Shown here piece by piece: positions 42,307 through 50,354 of a stretch of 64,000 nt of DNA; positions within the stretch are counted from its first letter, which is position 1, and every line of letters starts with the position of its first letter. Both the position numbers and the translations under genes were made by a program. Origin of the DNA: CAVQGZ01 sp963714455. Its GTDB lineage: Bacteria; Actinomycetota; Actinomycetes; Jiangellales; Jiangellaceae. The stretch lies in contig CAVQON010000004.1 of NCBI GenBank assembly GCA_963714455.1, forward strand, positions 37,481 through 101,480. Direction: 5' to 3'. The notes below the pieces were generated by a model. That model saw only the letters and a program-made list of their open reading frames with translations. It did not search any database and had not been told where the DNA came from.

Positions 42307-44255
42307 GAGAGCTGCCGTCCGACCTGGAACACGGCCACTGCGAGCAGCCACGCGGTCGACATGCTGATCGCGATGCTCGCCAGCATCCAGCGGCGGCCGA
42401 CCTCGCGGTTCAGCGCGGCCAGCGTCGCCACGCAGGGGGTGTAGGCGAGCAGGAACGTCAAGAAGGCGAAGACGGCAGCCGTGGTATGTCCGCCGGAGGA
42501 CGCCTCGAAGTCGGCGCGCAGCTGCTCGCCCAGCTCGCCCGGAGCCGACGGGTCGTCGGGCTCCTGCGCGGCGTAGGTCTGTGCCCAGGACGAGACGACT
42601 GCCTCCTTGGCGACGAACCCGACGATCAGCGCGGACGTCGCGTGCCAGTCGCCGAACCCGGCCGGCTCGAACACCGGCGCGATGGCCTGCGAGGTGGCGG
42701 CGAACAGGCTGTCCTCGACCGGGACGTCGGCCAGCGAGCCGCCGCTGCCGGGCGCCGGGATGGCGCTGAGCATCCACACCGCAGCGACGGTGACGACGAT
42801 GATGCCGCCGGCAGTGCGCAAGAAGGCCCGCACGCGCGTCCACGTCATGATCGCGACCTGGCGGGGCATGGGCAGGTGGTATGCGGGCAGGTCGATGACC
42901 AGCGCGTCGGCACCCATCGAGCGCCACAGGGTCGAGCGCAGCAGGAAGCCGACACCGATCACCAGGGCGATCGACAGCACGTACATGCCGAACACGACGT
43001 TGCCGGCGTTGGAGCCGAAGAAGGTGGCTCCGACCAGCACGAACACTGTCAGGCGAGCGCTGCACGCGGTGAACGGCACGAGCAGCGAGGTCATGATGCG
43101 CTGGCGGGCGTCGGGCAGCACCCTTGTGGCGCTGATGGCCGGCACGTTGCAGCCGAAGCCGACGATGAGCGGCAAGAAGGCCCGTCCGGGGAGTCCGATG
43201 GCGCGCATCGCCCGGTCGGTGACCACGGCGGCGCGGGCGAGGTAGCCCGACGTCTCCAGCACCGCGAGCAGCAGGAACATGAGCGCCATGAGCGGCACGA
43301 AGGTGAGGAGCATCCCGACGCCGGCGACGAGCCCGTCCACGACGAACCCCTCGATGGCAGTGCCCCCGAGCCCGAGAGCGCCGAGGACGGTGCGGCTTGC
43401 GTCGCTGACGGGTCCGGCGACGAGGGTGTCGAGAGCGTCCTGCAGCGGGGCCGCGACAACCGTGGTGATCTGGAAGACGAGCCACATGACGGCCAGGAAC
43501 AGCAGGGGTCCGAGGACGGGCGCGGTGGCGACTCGGTCGATCCGGTCGGTCCAGGTGATGCCCGAGTGGCCCTCGCCCGTCGTCACGGCGCCCATGGCGC
43601 CCTGCACCCACGTGAAGCGCTCGTCGTCCTCCGCGAACGGGTCGCTCGGGTCGAAGTCGTGCGAGCGCGGGGCGGGCGGCGCGTCGGTGAGCGTCGAGGC
43701 GATGATGTCGGCCAGCGTTGCCGACGTCGTCCGATGACGGGGGTCGACGGCGACGACCGGTACGCCGAGGCGGCTCTCCAGCAGCCCGGAGTCGATGGTG
43801 ATGCCGCGGCGGGTCGCGACGTCCAGCATGGTGACCGCGACGACGAGCCGCTGCGGCAGCTCGCGCAGCTGGGCGATCAGGTAGAGGCAGCGCGCGAGGT
43901 TGGTGGCGTCGACGACGGCCACCACGACGTCCGGGCGGGCCGCGTCGTCCGCGCTGAGCAGCAGGTCGCGGGTGAGCTGCTCGTCGGGGGAGGCGGGGTT
44001 GAGGCTGGCCGCACCGGGCAGGTCGAGGATGGTGGCCGGCAGGTCGTGGCCGTGCGCGTCACGCGGGTGCCACTGCGCGCGGGCGACCTCGACGGTCGTG
44101 CCGGGCCAGTTGCCGAGCTGCTGGCGCGCGCCGCTGAGCTGGTTGAACAGGGTCGACTTGCCGACGTTGGCGTTGCCCACAAGAGCCACCGTGACCGTGT
44201 CGGCGCCGCCTCGGATGGAGGTCGACGCCGTTGCGGTCTGGTGGCACGAGCTCAC
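42303..44255 (-). CDS. feoB: Ferrous iron transporter FeoB
   Basis: The 650-residue protein has a cytosolic G domain (P-loop GNANVGKSTLFN at about residues 27-38, LDLPGAASL as G3, TMLD as G4) and a membrane domain with two Gate motifs. These contain Cys residues near FGCNVPAI and PFTACSARL, and later LAYTPCVATLAAL. It imports Fe2+ using GTP hydrolysis. It overlaps feoA by 4 bp and feoC by 4 bp. Confidence 0.95.
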   Translation of the reverse strand: MSSCHQTATASTSIRGGADTVTVALVGNANVGKSTLFNQLSGARQQLGNWPGTTVEVARAQWHPRDAHGHDLPATILDLPGAASLNPASPDEQLTRDLLLSADDAARPDVVVAVVDATNLARCLYLIAQLRELPQRLVVAVTMLDVATRRGITIDSGLLESRLGVPVVAVDPRHRTTSATLADIIASTLTDAPPAPRSHDFDPSDPFAEDDERFTWVQGAMGAVTTGEGHSGITWTDRIDRVATAPVLGPLLFLAVMWLVFQITTVVAAPLQDALDTLVAGPVSDASRTVLGALGLGGTAIEGFVVDGLVAGVGMLLTFVPLMALMFLLLAVLETSGYLARAAVVTDRAMRAIGLPGRAFLPLIVGFGCNVPAISATRVLPDARQRIMTSLLVPFTACSARLTVFVLVGATFFGSNAGNVVFGMYVLSIALVIGVGFLLRSTLWRSMGADALVIDLPAYHLPMPRQVAIMTWTRVRAFLRTAGGIIVVTVAAVWMLSAIPAPGSGGSLADVPVEDSLFAATSQAIAPVFEPAGFGDWHATSALIVGFVAKEAVVSSWAQTYAAQEPDDPSAPGELGEQLRADFEASSGGHTTAAVFAFLTFLLAYTPCVATLAALNREVGRRWMLASIAISMSTAWLLAVAVFQVGRQLS

Positions 44256-44473
44256 GTGGCGGGCTCGACGTCCAGGGCGCGCAGGGTGGCGCTGTCGACG
44301 GCCATGCGTGACTGGCCGAGGCCGAGCAGGCGTCCGCCACCAGCGGTGCGGCGCATCACGTGGACGTCGGCACCGGGGCGGAGTCCCAGCTCAGCGAGGC
44401 GCCGGCTGCTCGGGTGCGCTGCTGTCGTGGCGAGGCGGGCGCTCGAGCCGACCGGCACCTGGTTCAGAGTCAC
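44252..44473 (-). CDS. feoA: Ferrous iron transport protein FeoA
   Basis: This 73-residue SH3-like protein has the FeoA pattern: SRRLAELGLRPGADVHVMRR and the closing GQSRMAVDSATLRAL. It interacts with FeoB in the cytoplasm. GTG 44473 lies 6 nt downstream of TACACT (minus strand) and is therefore probably leaderless. An iron box overlaps the promoter. Confidence 0.92.
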   Translation of the reverse strand: MTLNQVPVGSSARLATTAAHPSSRRLAELGLRPGADVHVMRRTAGGGRLLGLGQSRMAVDSATLRALDVEPAT

Positions 44474-44488
44474 GGGGCGAGTGTAGGG

Positions 44489-44507
44489 GAAGGTTAGGCA
44501 AACCTAA
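44489..44507. promoter_or_regulatory. DtxR/IdeR-type iron box at the feo promoter
   Basis: The 19-mer at these positions matches the DtxR/IdeR consensus TWAGGTWAGSCTWACCTWA at 17 of 19 positions (GGTTAGGCAAACC core). On the minus strand it lies just upstream of TACACT (44480-44485), the feoA -10 element, so bound repressor would block RNA polymerase under iron-replete conditions. Confidence 0.85.
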
Positions 44508-44555
44508 CTAGGGACGTTGGTCCCGGATTAGCCAACACTCTCGGGCACGAATTCC

Positions 44556-45485
44556 TCACTCCGCGTCGAGGCCGGCCAGAGCCGCCACCGTGGCGTCGAC
44601 GATCTGGTCTTGGGCGTCCTCCCGGCTGATGAGTGGCTCCCCGTCGCCTGGCTGCTCGCCGTAGTCGCCGAAGTGCGCGTGGATGGCGCCCTCGATCAGC
44701 ACGTAGTCGGTGTCCGGCGGCAGGTCTGGCCTGTCGGCGCTGACGTCGCTCACGGTCGTGAGCGCGTCCTCGCTGCCGTAGACGGAGGTGACGGCAAGGT
44801 CGGTGCGGTCGGACAGGTCACTGAGCGGGTAGGAGGCCCAGAAGATCAGCCCCGTGCCGGCTGGCACGTCGCCTCCGGCGAACGTCGAGGCCGAGACCCC
44901 GCCGAGGCTGTGCCCGCCGACGGCCCACGGTTCGTCGGCCGGCAGCCAGGGCGTCGGGTCGCCGCAGAGCAGCGACAAGTCGAAGGGGCACTTGAGGACG
45001 GTGACCGGAGAGCCGGCCTCGGCGATGCGTCGCGCGAGGACGGCGTACGCACGCGGGTCGACGCGGGCGCCGGGGTAGAAGATGAGCTCTGCGGAGGTGG
45101 GATCGGCGGGCTCGTAGGTCGTCGCGGCGCGTGTGTCGGTGATGGTGACGGCGTCGTCGGAGGTGAGGGCTGCGAGCGCGGGAGGGGTCGCAACGAACGG
45201 TGCCAGCCAGAACAGGATGGCGGCCAGGCCGAATGCGCCGCCCGTGGCGGCGATCCGGGCGGCGCGGCGCGAGCCTCCTGGTCGGGGTGGTTCGCTCGTG
45301 ATGAGAGCGGTGACGCTGAGCAGTACGCCAAGGACGACGGCGGCTGCCAGTGTCAGGGGGTAGACGGGGTTGTTGGCCAGCAGCGTCTCCCAGCGGGGGA
45401 CGGCGGCGAGAAGCGGGATGATGATCAGAGCCAGGCCCGCGGCGAGCCTGAGCCACCGGGGCCTGCTGCGCTGGGTGGTCGTCAC
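44556..45485 (-). CDS. Membrane-anchored alpha/beta hydrolase
   Basis: The 309-residue protein has three N-terminal hydrophobic helices (about residues 14-30, 40-62, 76-96) and an extracytoplasmic alpha/beta-hydrolase domain. The domain has nucleophile Ser in GGHSLGG, a later Asp in YGSEDALT and His in EGAIHAHFGDYG. The YPGARVDPRAYAVLARRIAE strand-helix start matches the abhydrolase_5 family. The substrate is unknown. GTG 45485 is preceded by AGGAGG at 6-nt spacing. Confidence 0.82.
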   Translation of the reverse strand: MTTTQRSRPRWLRLAAGLALIIIPLLAAVPRWETLLANNPVYPLTLAAAVVLGVLLSVTALITSEPPRPGGSRRAARIAATGGAFGLAAILFWLAPFVATPPALAALTSDDAVTITDTRAATTYEPADPTSAELIFYPGARVDPRAYAVLARRIAEAGSPVTVLKCPFDLSLLCGDPTPWLPADEPWAVGGHSLGGVSASTFAGGDVPAGTGLIFWASYPLSDLSDRTDLAVTSVYGSEDALTTVSDVSADRPDLPPDTDYVLIEGAIHAHFGDYGEQPGDGEPLISREDAQDQIVDATVAALAGLDAE

Positions 45486-45560
45486 GCGCGCCTCCTGGGG
45501 CTCGTGCTCGTCGGGACTACCGGCTCTGGCTGCGATGACCGCCCGCGGGACATTGGAGAC

Positions 45561-48500
45561 ATGACACGGGGGATCACAACCAGCCCCAAGGCCGGGTGGT
45601 ACCCGGACCCTACTGGGCAAGCACAGTGGCGCTACTGGTCTGGTATCGCGTGGACCGAGCTGGCCTCGACCGATGGTCAGCTGGTGGCCGGCCATCAGCG
45701 AGCACGCCGTCGCATGGGTGCCGCGGACATCCCGCACCTGGCGTTCATCGACGAGGTGTTCGTCCCTGCAGGCAGGGCGCTGGGCGTCATCGACGCGGAC
45801 GACGCAGACGCGCTGTCGGACTTGGTGGCGCGTCTCACCGAGGAGGCGTTGCAGCAGCCGCTGACAGCGGGGGCTCTGACCGGAGCGTCTCTGACCATCC
45901 CCGGGGAGGCTCCGGGCAGATCGGTGGCCGCACTCACGCCCGAGACTGACGACACCGAGGTTCGTGACGACTACCTGCGAAGGGCGGTTCGAGAGCAGCT
46001 GCGGGTCAGGGAGCCAGGGCCGCTGCGTCAGTGGTGGCGCCGTTCGCGCTCGTCCATCGGGTCGGACCTCGCCGTGCACGGACTGGCGTACCTGGGTGCG
46101 CTGCTGCTCTTCGTCGGTGCCTTCGGACTCGTCGCCTTCGCCTTCGGTGGGGTCGAGCCGGTGTGGCGCCCGGTTGCCGAGGTGGCCATCGCCGCCGTGC
46201 CGTTCCTGACGGCGGCCCTGTTGCTGCGCCGTGGTGCGACGGTGGTCGGTCGGTCGCTCGAGATCGCCGGCGGACTGCTCCTGCCAGTCATGGTGATGAC
46301 GGCGTTCCTTGACGACGTACGGCCCGACATGGACGGCGTCGCGATGGTCGTCGTCATGACCCTCTCCCTGCTCGCCATCGCCGCGGGCTACGACGCGTGG
46401 TCGCGCAAGCATGCCGACAGCACTCTTCGCTACCTGGCGGCTCCACTCGTGTGGCTGGCCGCTGGCGTGGCGACGATGGGTGTCGGGCGAGAGCTTCCGG
46501 CGGGCGCCGCTGTCGCGAGCCTGACGGCAGCCCAGGTGTCAGCGATGACCGTCGCGTTGGCGGCGACCCTCGCCTACGCACGGCGGCGTCCGGACCATCC
46601 CCTCTGCGCGCCGACGCTGACGGCTGCTGTGCCCGGCGCCGTGGTGCTCGCAGCGATGGCGGTGCTGACCTGGCTGTCGGAGGGTTGGCCGGTGGGCCCG
46701 GTGCTCGTCACCGGGATAGCCGGGGTTGCCGTGCTGGAGCTGCTCGACACGCGCCTCCCACCCGCGGTTGTGGCAGTGGCCCAGCCGATCTGGTGGGCCG
46801 GCTCGTCGCTGGCCTTGCTCGCCTCGATCGAGCCTGGCCCGGCGGGGGTTGTTGCGGCGGTCGGCTTCGTCGTCCTGCTCGAGCGCACGGCGAGCTGGCG
46901 TCCCGACGGGTTGCCGCTGGCGTTGTCGGCAGGCGGGGTCGTCGTCGCCTTCGGGGTCACGTTCTCGCAGCCTTGGTACGGGGTCGGGCTCGCGGCAGCG
47001 ATCTCGGTGTGGGCAGGCTGGCGGCGGCTGCGGCCCTTCGACCTCGCCGGCTCCGACAGCCTGCTCGACGCCACGGCGATACTCATGCCTCTCGTCGGCC
47101 TGGCCTGGGTCGCGCTCGCGACCGGCGCCCTTGTGGTCCCTGCCACGGTGGGCTCAGGGCTGGCGCTGCTGGTCGCCGCGGTGGCCGCACGTGGACTGCT
47201 GCGCCGCGACGACGTCGACCACTTCTGGACGCAGGCATGGGCACTCGCGGCAGTGCTGGCCACCCTCGTCGTGGCCGCCGCCTGGGGCAGCTCCACCACC
47301 ACGCCAGGGCTGACCTGGCTGCTGCCGCTGAGTGCGGGACTGCTCGCAGTGGCCGCAGCCGTCGGGCCGATGCCGGCGCTCGCCCGTCCGTGGGCCGTGC
47401 TCGGGTTCGGCACGTGGGCCTGGGTGATGCTTGGATCCGACGCGGGCCTGCAGGTCAGCGCTCTTGCCGTTGGCGTGGCCGCCGCTGGACTCGGCGTCGT
47501 GGTTCTCGCGCACGCAGCGCCGGGCCGGTTGGGTGCAGACCCGGCCGGCAGCATGGGTCTCGCCGGGCACGCCCTGACCCTCGGGGCGCTCGCTGCGGTT
47601 GTGTCAGATACAGGCGCGGCGGGTGGCGCTGAGGCAGCCGCGCTCGCCGCGGCCAGTGCTGCGGCCACGGCCGGGTTCGTGGTCACCGCGGCCGCCGACG
47701 CGGGCGGTCGATCGCCGGTAGGGGCGCTCCTGGCCGACGTGCACCCCCTCACCCGCTACCTGGCCCCCGCCTTCGCGGCAGCCGGTCTGCCTGTGACGGC
47801 TGCGCTCACCGTGGACGCGCGGGGCGTCGCGATCTGGTCGGAGCCGTGGCCGCTGGCCATCCTTCTTGGCGCCACCGCCGTGGTGTACAGCCTGCTTGCG
47901 AGGACGCCATTGCCGAAGTACGCCGGCCAGGTGCTGGCGTGGGCGGGGTCAGCGGCGGCGGTGCTGGCTGCCATGGGCGCGTCCGACCGACCGACTGCGC
48001 TGGCCGGCCTGGCTGTGCTCATCGGGACGGCGTGGCTGCTCCCGGTGTGGGTGCGCCCGACTCCGATGGTGTGGCTGGCCTGGGCAGCGCTGACGCCGCT
48101 CGTTGGTCTGCTGGCGTTCTCGGTCTGGCCGGCTCTTGCCGACCTGCCGATCGTGGACGTCGCAGCCACCCTGCTTGTCACGGCCGGTGCCGTGCTCACC
48201 CTCGGTGGGCTCGCCATCGACGCCGGAGGCCGTGCGACTGCGCCCCAGCTGCGGTTGAGAAGGCCGGCTCTTGCCCCCGTCGTGGTGACCGGAGTGGCGC
48301 AGGGTCTCGTGGGACTGACGCTGGCGCTGCTCGCGGTCTCGTCCCCGACCGGGGCGTGGCTGACGCTCGCGGTTGGGGCCGTCGTGCTGGCGATGGCGGC
48401 TTTGAGGCGAACGGGCGCTCTGGCAGGTGTTGCGGTGGTACTGGCCTGGGTCGCGGCGTGGATGCTCGCTGGACAGGCGTTGCTCGACCTGGTGTGGGTG

Positions 48501-50060
48501 CCGCTGCTGGTGGGCGCTGGACTGCTCGTCCTGGCAGATGCCGCGCGCGCCTGGGCCCGCGAGCCGTGGTGGGCTCGCTGGGACGTGCCGATCTTCGTCG
48601 CGGCCCACCTGGTTCTGGCGACCGCGCTGGTTGCCGCGCTGGGAGTCGACGAACGTGCCCTCGTCCTGGCGGGTGTCGGAGGACTGGCGCTGGCTGTCGC
48701 GTGGCGGCTGCACGCCACCATTGATGTGGCTGTGGTGTACGCGCTCGCGGGCGGGGGGCTCGTGCTGGGCGGAGCGATCGATGCCGGTCCGGCGTGGACG
48801 AGCTTGGCTCTCCTCGTGATCGCGGGAGCATTCGTTGGTCTGGCCGAACGGACGCACCAGCCGGATGGTCGGCTCGCGCTTCAGATCGGTAGTGCCGCGG
48901 CCGCGTCCCTGTCGTGGCAGCAGGCGTCGGTGTGGTGGGAGCTTGCGGCGCAGCGCACGGCCGACCTCACCGTGGTCGGTGCCGCACTGCTGGCCCTCGT
49001 AGCTGCGGTAGCGCTCTCGACGCGGCCGTTGCTGCGTTCGTGGTCGCTGATCTGGGGCGGCGTAGCAAGCCTCGTGGCCGTCGGCACCGGGCTGACGACT
49101 TTGATCAGTCCGAGTCTCAGCGTCTCTGTGCTTGTGGTGGGGGGCAGTGGGCTGCTCACCGTGGCCTGGGCGATCGCCGCACAAGCGGTCGATGCCGCCT
49201 GGCTGCGCGTCGGCGCGTTGGGAATGCTGGTGCTGACTGAGATTCAGTGGCTGAGCTTGGCCGAGGCATCGGCGGCGGCGCAGGTGACGGTTCTGACCGT
49301 GACAGCGGCCGTGTCGACGTTGGTGTCGCTGGCTCCTGCAGTGGCGTTGTGGGCTGCCGCGTGGCAGCGGCCGGCGCTCAGCCTGGGCGCGGTCACCACG
49401 CTTGGCGCGGTGGCGGTTGCGGTGGGCCAGCTTCCGGCCAGGGCGCTGCTCGTGCCGACGTTGCTGGTCGCCGCCGGGGTCTCGGCGGGGGCGGGACTCG
49501 TGCTCTCGTCGGTGTGGCTGCGCGTGCTGGCCCCGATGCTGGCGTGCGCCGCGTGGGTGGTGTTCGCGGCCGAGGCAATGGGCGACAACCCTCAGTGGTA
49601 CACGCTGCCGATGGGGCTGGCGTTGCTTGTCGCGGTGGCGCTGCTGCGCCAGGACGCACGGGCGCGCGGTGCCGACCCGGCGGCTCGCGGCATCGTGACG
49701 CTGGAGCTGGTCGGCATCGCCTTCGTGGTGGGGGCGTCCTTCGTCCAGGCCGTCACCGACTCGTTGGCCTACGTCGCGGTGGCACTGCTGCTGGGCGCCG
49801 CTGTGGGGGCATGGGGTCTGCTCACGAAGGTCCGGCGACGTGTGGTGGCCGGCGGAGTCGTGGTCATCGCTGCCGTCGTGGTGCTGCTGGCGGTTCCGTT
49901 GGTCAACCTCTTGCCCGGCTGGCAAGGCACCGCCCTGTGGATCTTCGTGGCGGGCGTGGGTCTGGTCGCCCTGCTGGCCGCGACGGTGGTCGAGAAGGGT
50001 CGCCTTGTCGCTCGCAAGGCACTGGAGCGCTACGTGGCACTGGGGGACAAGTGGGAGTGA
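45561..50060 (+). CDS. Giant DUF2510 / SCO7613-like polytopic membrane protein
   Basis: This 1,499-residue protein starts with a DUF2510 motif (about residues 10-34: KAGWYPDPTGQAQWRYWSG, then AWTE). A charged cytoplasmic region (to about 170) follows, and then an almost uninterrupted series of hydrophobic helices to the C-terminus, on the order of 40 or more segments. This resembles the SCO7613-type actinobacterial proteins. There are no extended soluble loops and no recognised catalytic motif. It ends in a short basic tail. ATG 45561 follows GGAG at short spacing; the open frame upstream is antisense to the hydrolase gene. The function is unknown; transport or envelope scaffolding are guesses. 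Confidence 0.85.
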   Translation: MTRGITTSPKAGWYPDPTGQAQWRYWSGIAWTELASTDGQLVAGHQRARRRMGAADIPHLAFIDEVFVPAGRALGVIDADDADALSDLVARLTEEALQQPLTAGALTGASLTIPGEAPGRSVAALTPETDDTEVRDDYLRRAVREQLRVREPGPLRQWWRRSRSSIGSDLAVHGLAYLGALLLFVGAFGLVAFAFGGVEPVWRPVAEVAIAAVPFLTAALLLRRGATVVGRSLEIAGGLLLPVMVMTAFLDDVRPDMDGVAMVVVMTLSLLAIAAGYDAWSRKHADSTLRYLAAPLVWLAAGVATMGVGRELPAGAAVASLTAAQVSAMTVALAATLAYARRRPDHPLCAPTLTAAVPGAVVLAAMAVLTWLSEGWPVGPVLVTGIAGVAVLELLDTRLPPAVVAVAQPIWWAGSSLALLASIEPGPAGVVAAVGFVVLLERTASWRPDGLPLALSAGGVVVAFGVTFSQPWYGVGLAAAISVWAGWRRLRPFDLAGSDSLLDATAILMPLVGLAWVALATGALVVPATVGSGLALLVAAVAARGLLRRDDVDHFWTQAWALAAVLATLVVAAAWGSSTTTPGLTWLLPLSAGLLAVAAAVGPMPALARPWAVLGFGTWAWVMLGSDAGLQVSALAVGVAAAGLGVVVLAHAAPGRLGADPAGSMGLAGHALTLGALAAVVSDTGAAGGAEAAALAAASAAATAGFVVTAAADAGGRSPVGALLADVHPLTRYLAPAFAAAGLPVTAALTVDARGVAIWSEPWPLAILLGATAVVYSLLARTPLPKYAGQVLAWAGSAAAVLAAMGASDRPTALAGLAVLIGTAWLLPVWVRPTPMVWLAWAALTPLVGLLAFSVWPALADLPIVDVAATLLVTAGAVLTLGGLAIDAGGRATAPQLRLRRPALAPVVVTGVAQGLVGLTLALLAVSSPTGAWLTLAVGAVVLAMAALRRTGALAGVAVVLAWVAAWMLAGQALLDLVWVPLLVGAGLLVLADAARAWAREPWWARWDVPIFVAAHLVLATALVAALGVDERALVLAGVGGLALAVAWRLHATIDVAVVYALAGGGLVLGGAIDAGPAWTSLALLVIAGAFVGLAERTHQPDGRLALQIGSAAAASLSWQQASVWWELAAQRTADLTVVGAALLALVAAVALSTRPLLRSWSLIWGGVASLVAVGTGLTTLISPSLSVSVLVVGGSGLLTVAWAIAAQAVDAAWLRVGALGMLVLTEIQWLSLAEASAAAQVTVLTVTAAVSTLVSLAPAVALWAAAWQRPALSLGAVTTLGAVAVAVGQLPARALLVPTLLVAAGVSAGAGLVLSSVWLRVLAPMLACAAWVVFAAEAMGDNPQWYTLPMGLALLVAVALLRQDARARGADPAARGIVTLELVGIAFVVGASFVQAVTDSLAYVAVALLLGAAVGAWGLLTKVRRRVVAGGVVVIAAVVVLLAVPLVNLLPGWQGTALWIFVAGVGLVALLAATVVEKGRLVARKALERYVALGDKWE

Positions 50061-50148
50061 CAACCGCGGCCGCTGCCCTGTGCTGCTGACATGATGGGAT
50101 GTGGGTACCCGACGGACCGGCTGATGCGCTTGGGTGTCGGAGCGACCC

Positions 50149-50221
50149 GGGCCTCTAGCTCAATTGGCAGAGCAGCGGACTTTTAATCCGCGGGTTGTGG
50201 GTTCGAGTCCCACGGGGCCCA
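50149..50221 (+). tRNA. tRNA-Lys (TTT), island attachment target
   Basis: The 73-nt cloverleaf has acceptor GGGCCTC/GGGGCCC, anticodon loop CTTTTAA (TTT) and T-loop GTTCGAG. CCA is not encoded. It is followed after 133 bp by a convergent integrase gene, the usual arrangement where an integrative element has used the tRNA 3' end. Confidence 0.96.
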
Positions 50222-50280
50222 CCCGGTCTGACCTGCGGGAATAGCGCCAGTCAGCCCTCCTGCCTCCATCGGGAAGTCCG

Positions 50281-50321
50281 GGTGTGACGTGGGTGTGCCG
50301 CAGGTGTGACGCGGGTGTGCC
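50281..50321 (+). repeat. 19-bp direct repeat between tRNA-Lys and integrase
   Basis: GGTGTGACGTGGGTGTGCC (50281-50299) recurs at 50303-50321 with one mismatch. Its position between the attachment site and the integrase gene suggests arm-type integrase (or excisionase) binding sites. Confidence 0.6.
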
Positions 50322-50354
50322 CTGCCACCACCGTCTGGCCGTTTGCCGCCGCGC

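Noticed and set aside
42486..44486. 666-residue plus-strand frame over feoB
   Set aside because: It is an antisense shadow; feoB and its overlaps with feoA and feoC are unambiguous.
47949..50063. 704-residue minus-strand frame opposite the giant membrane protein
   Set aside because: It is Gln/His/Arg-rich antisense of Leu/Ala/Val-rich membrane codons; no motif or ribosome site.
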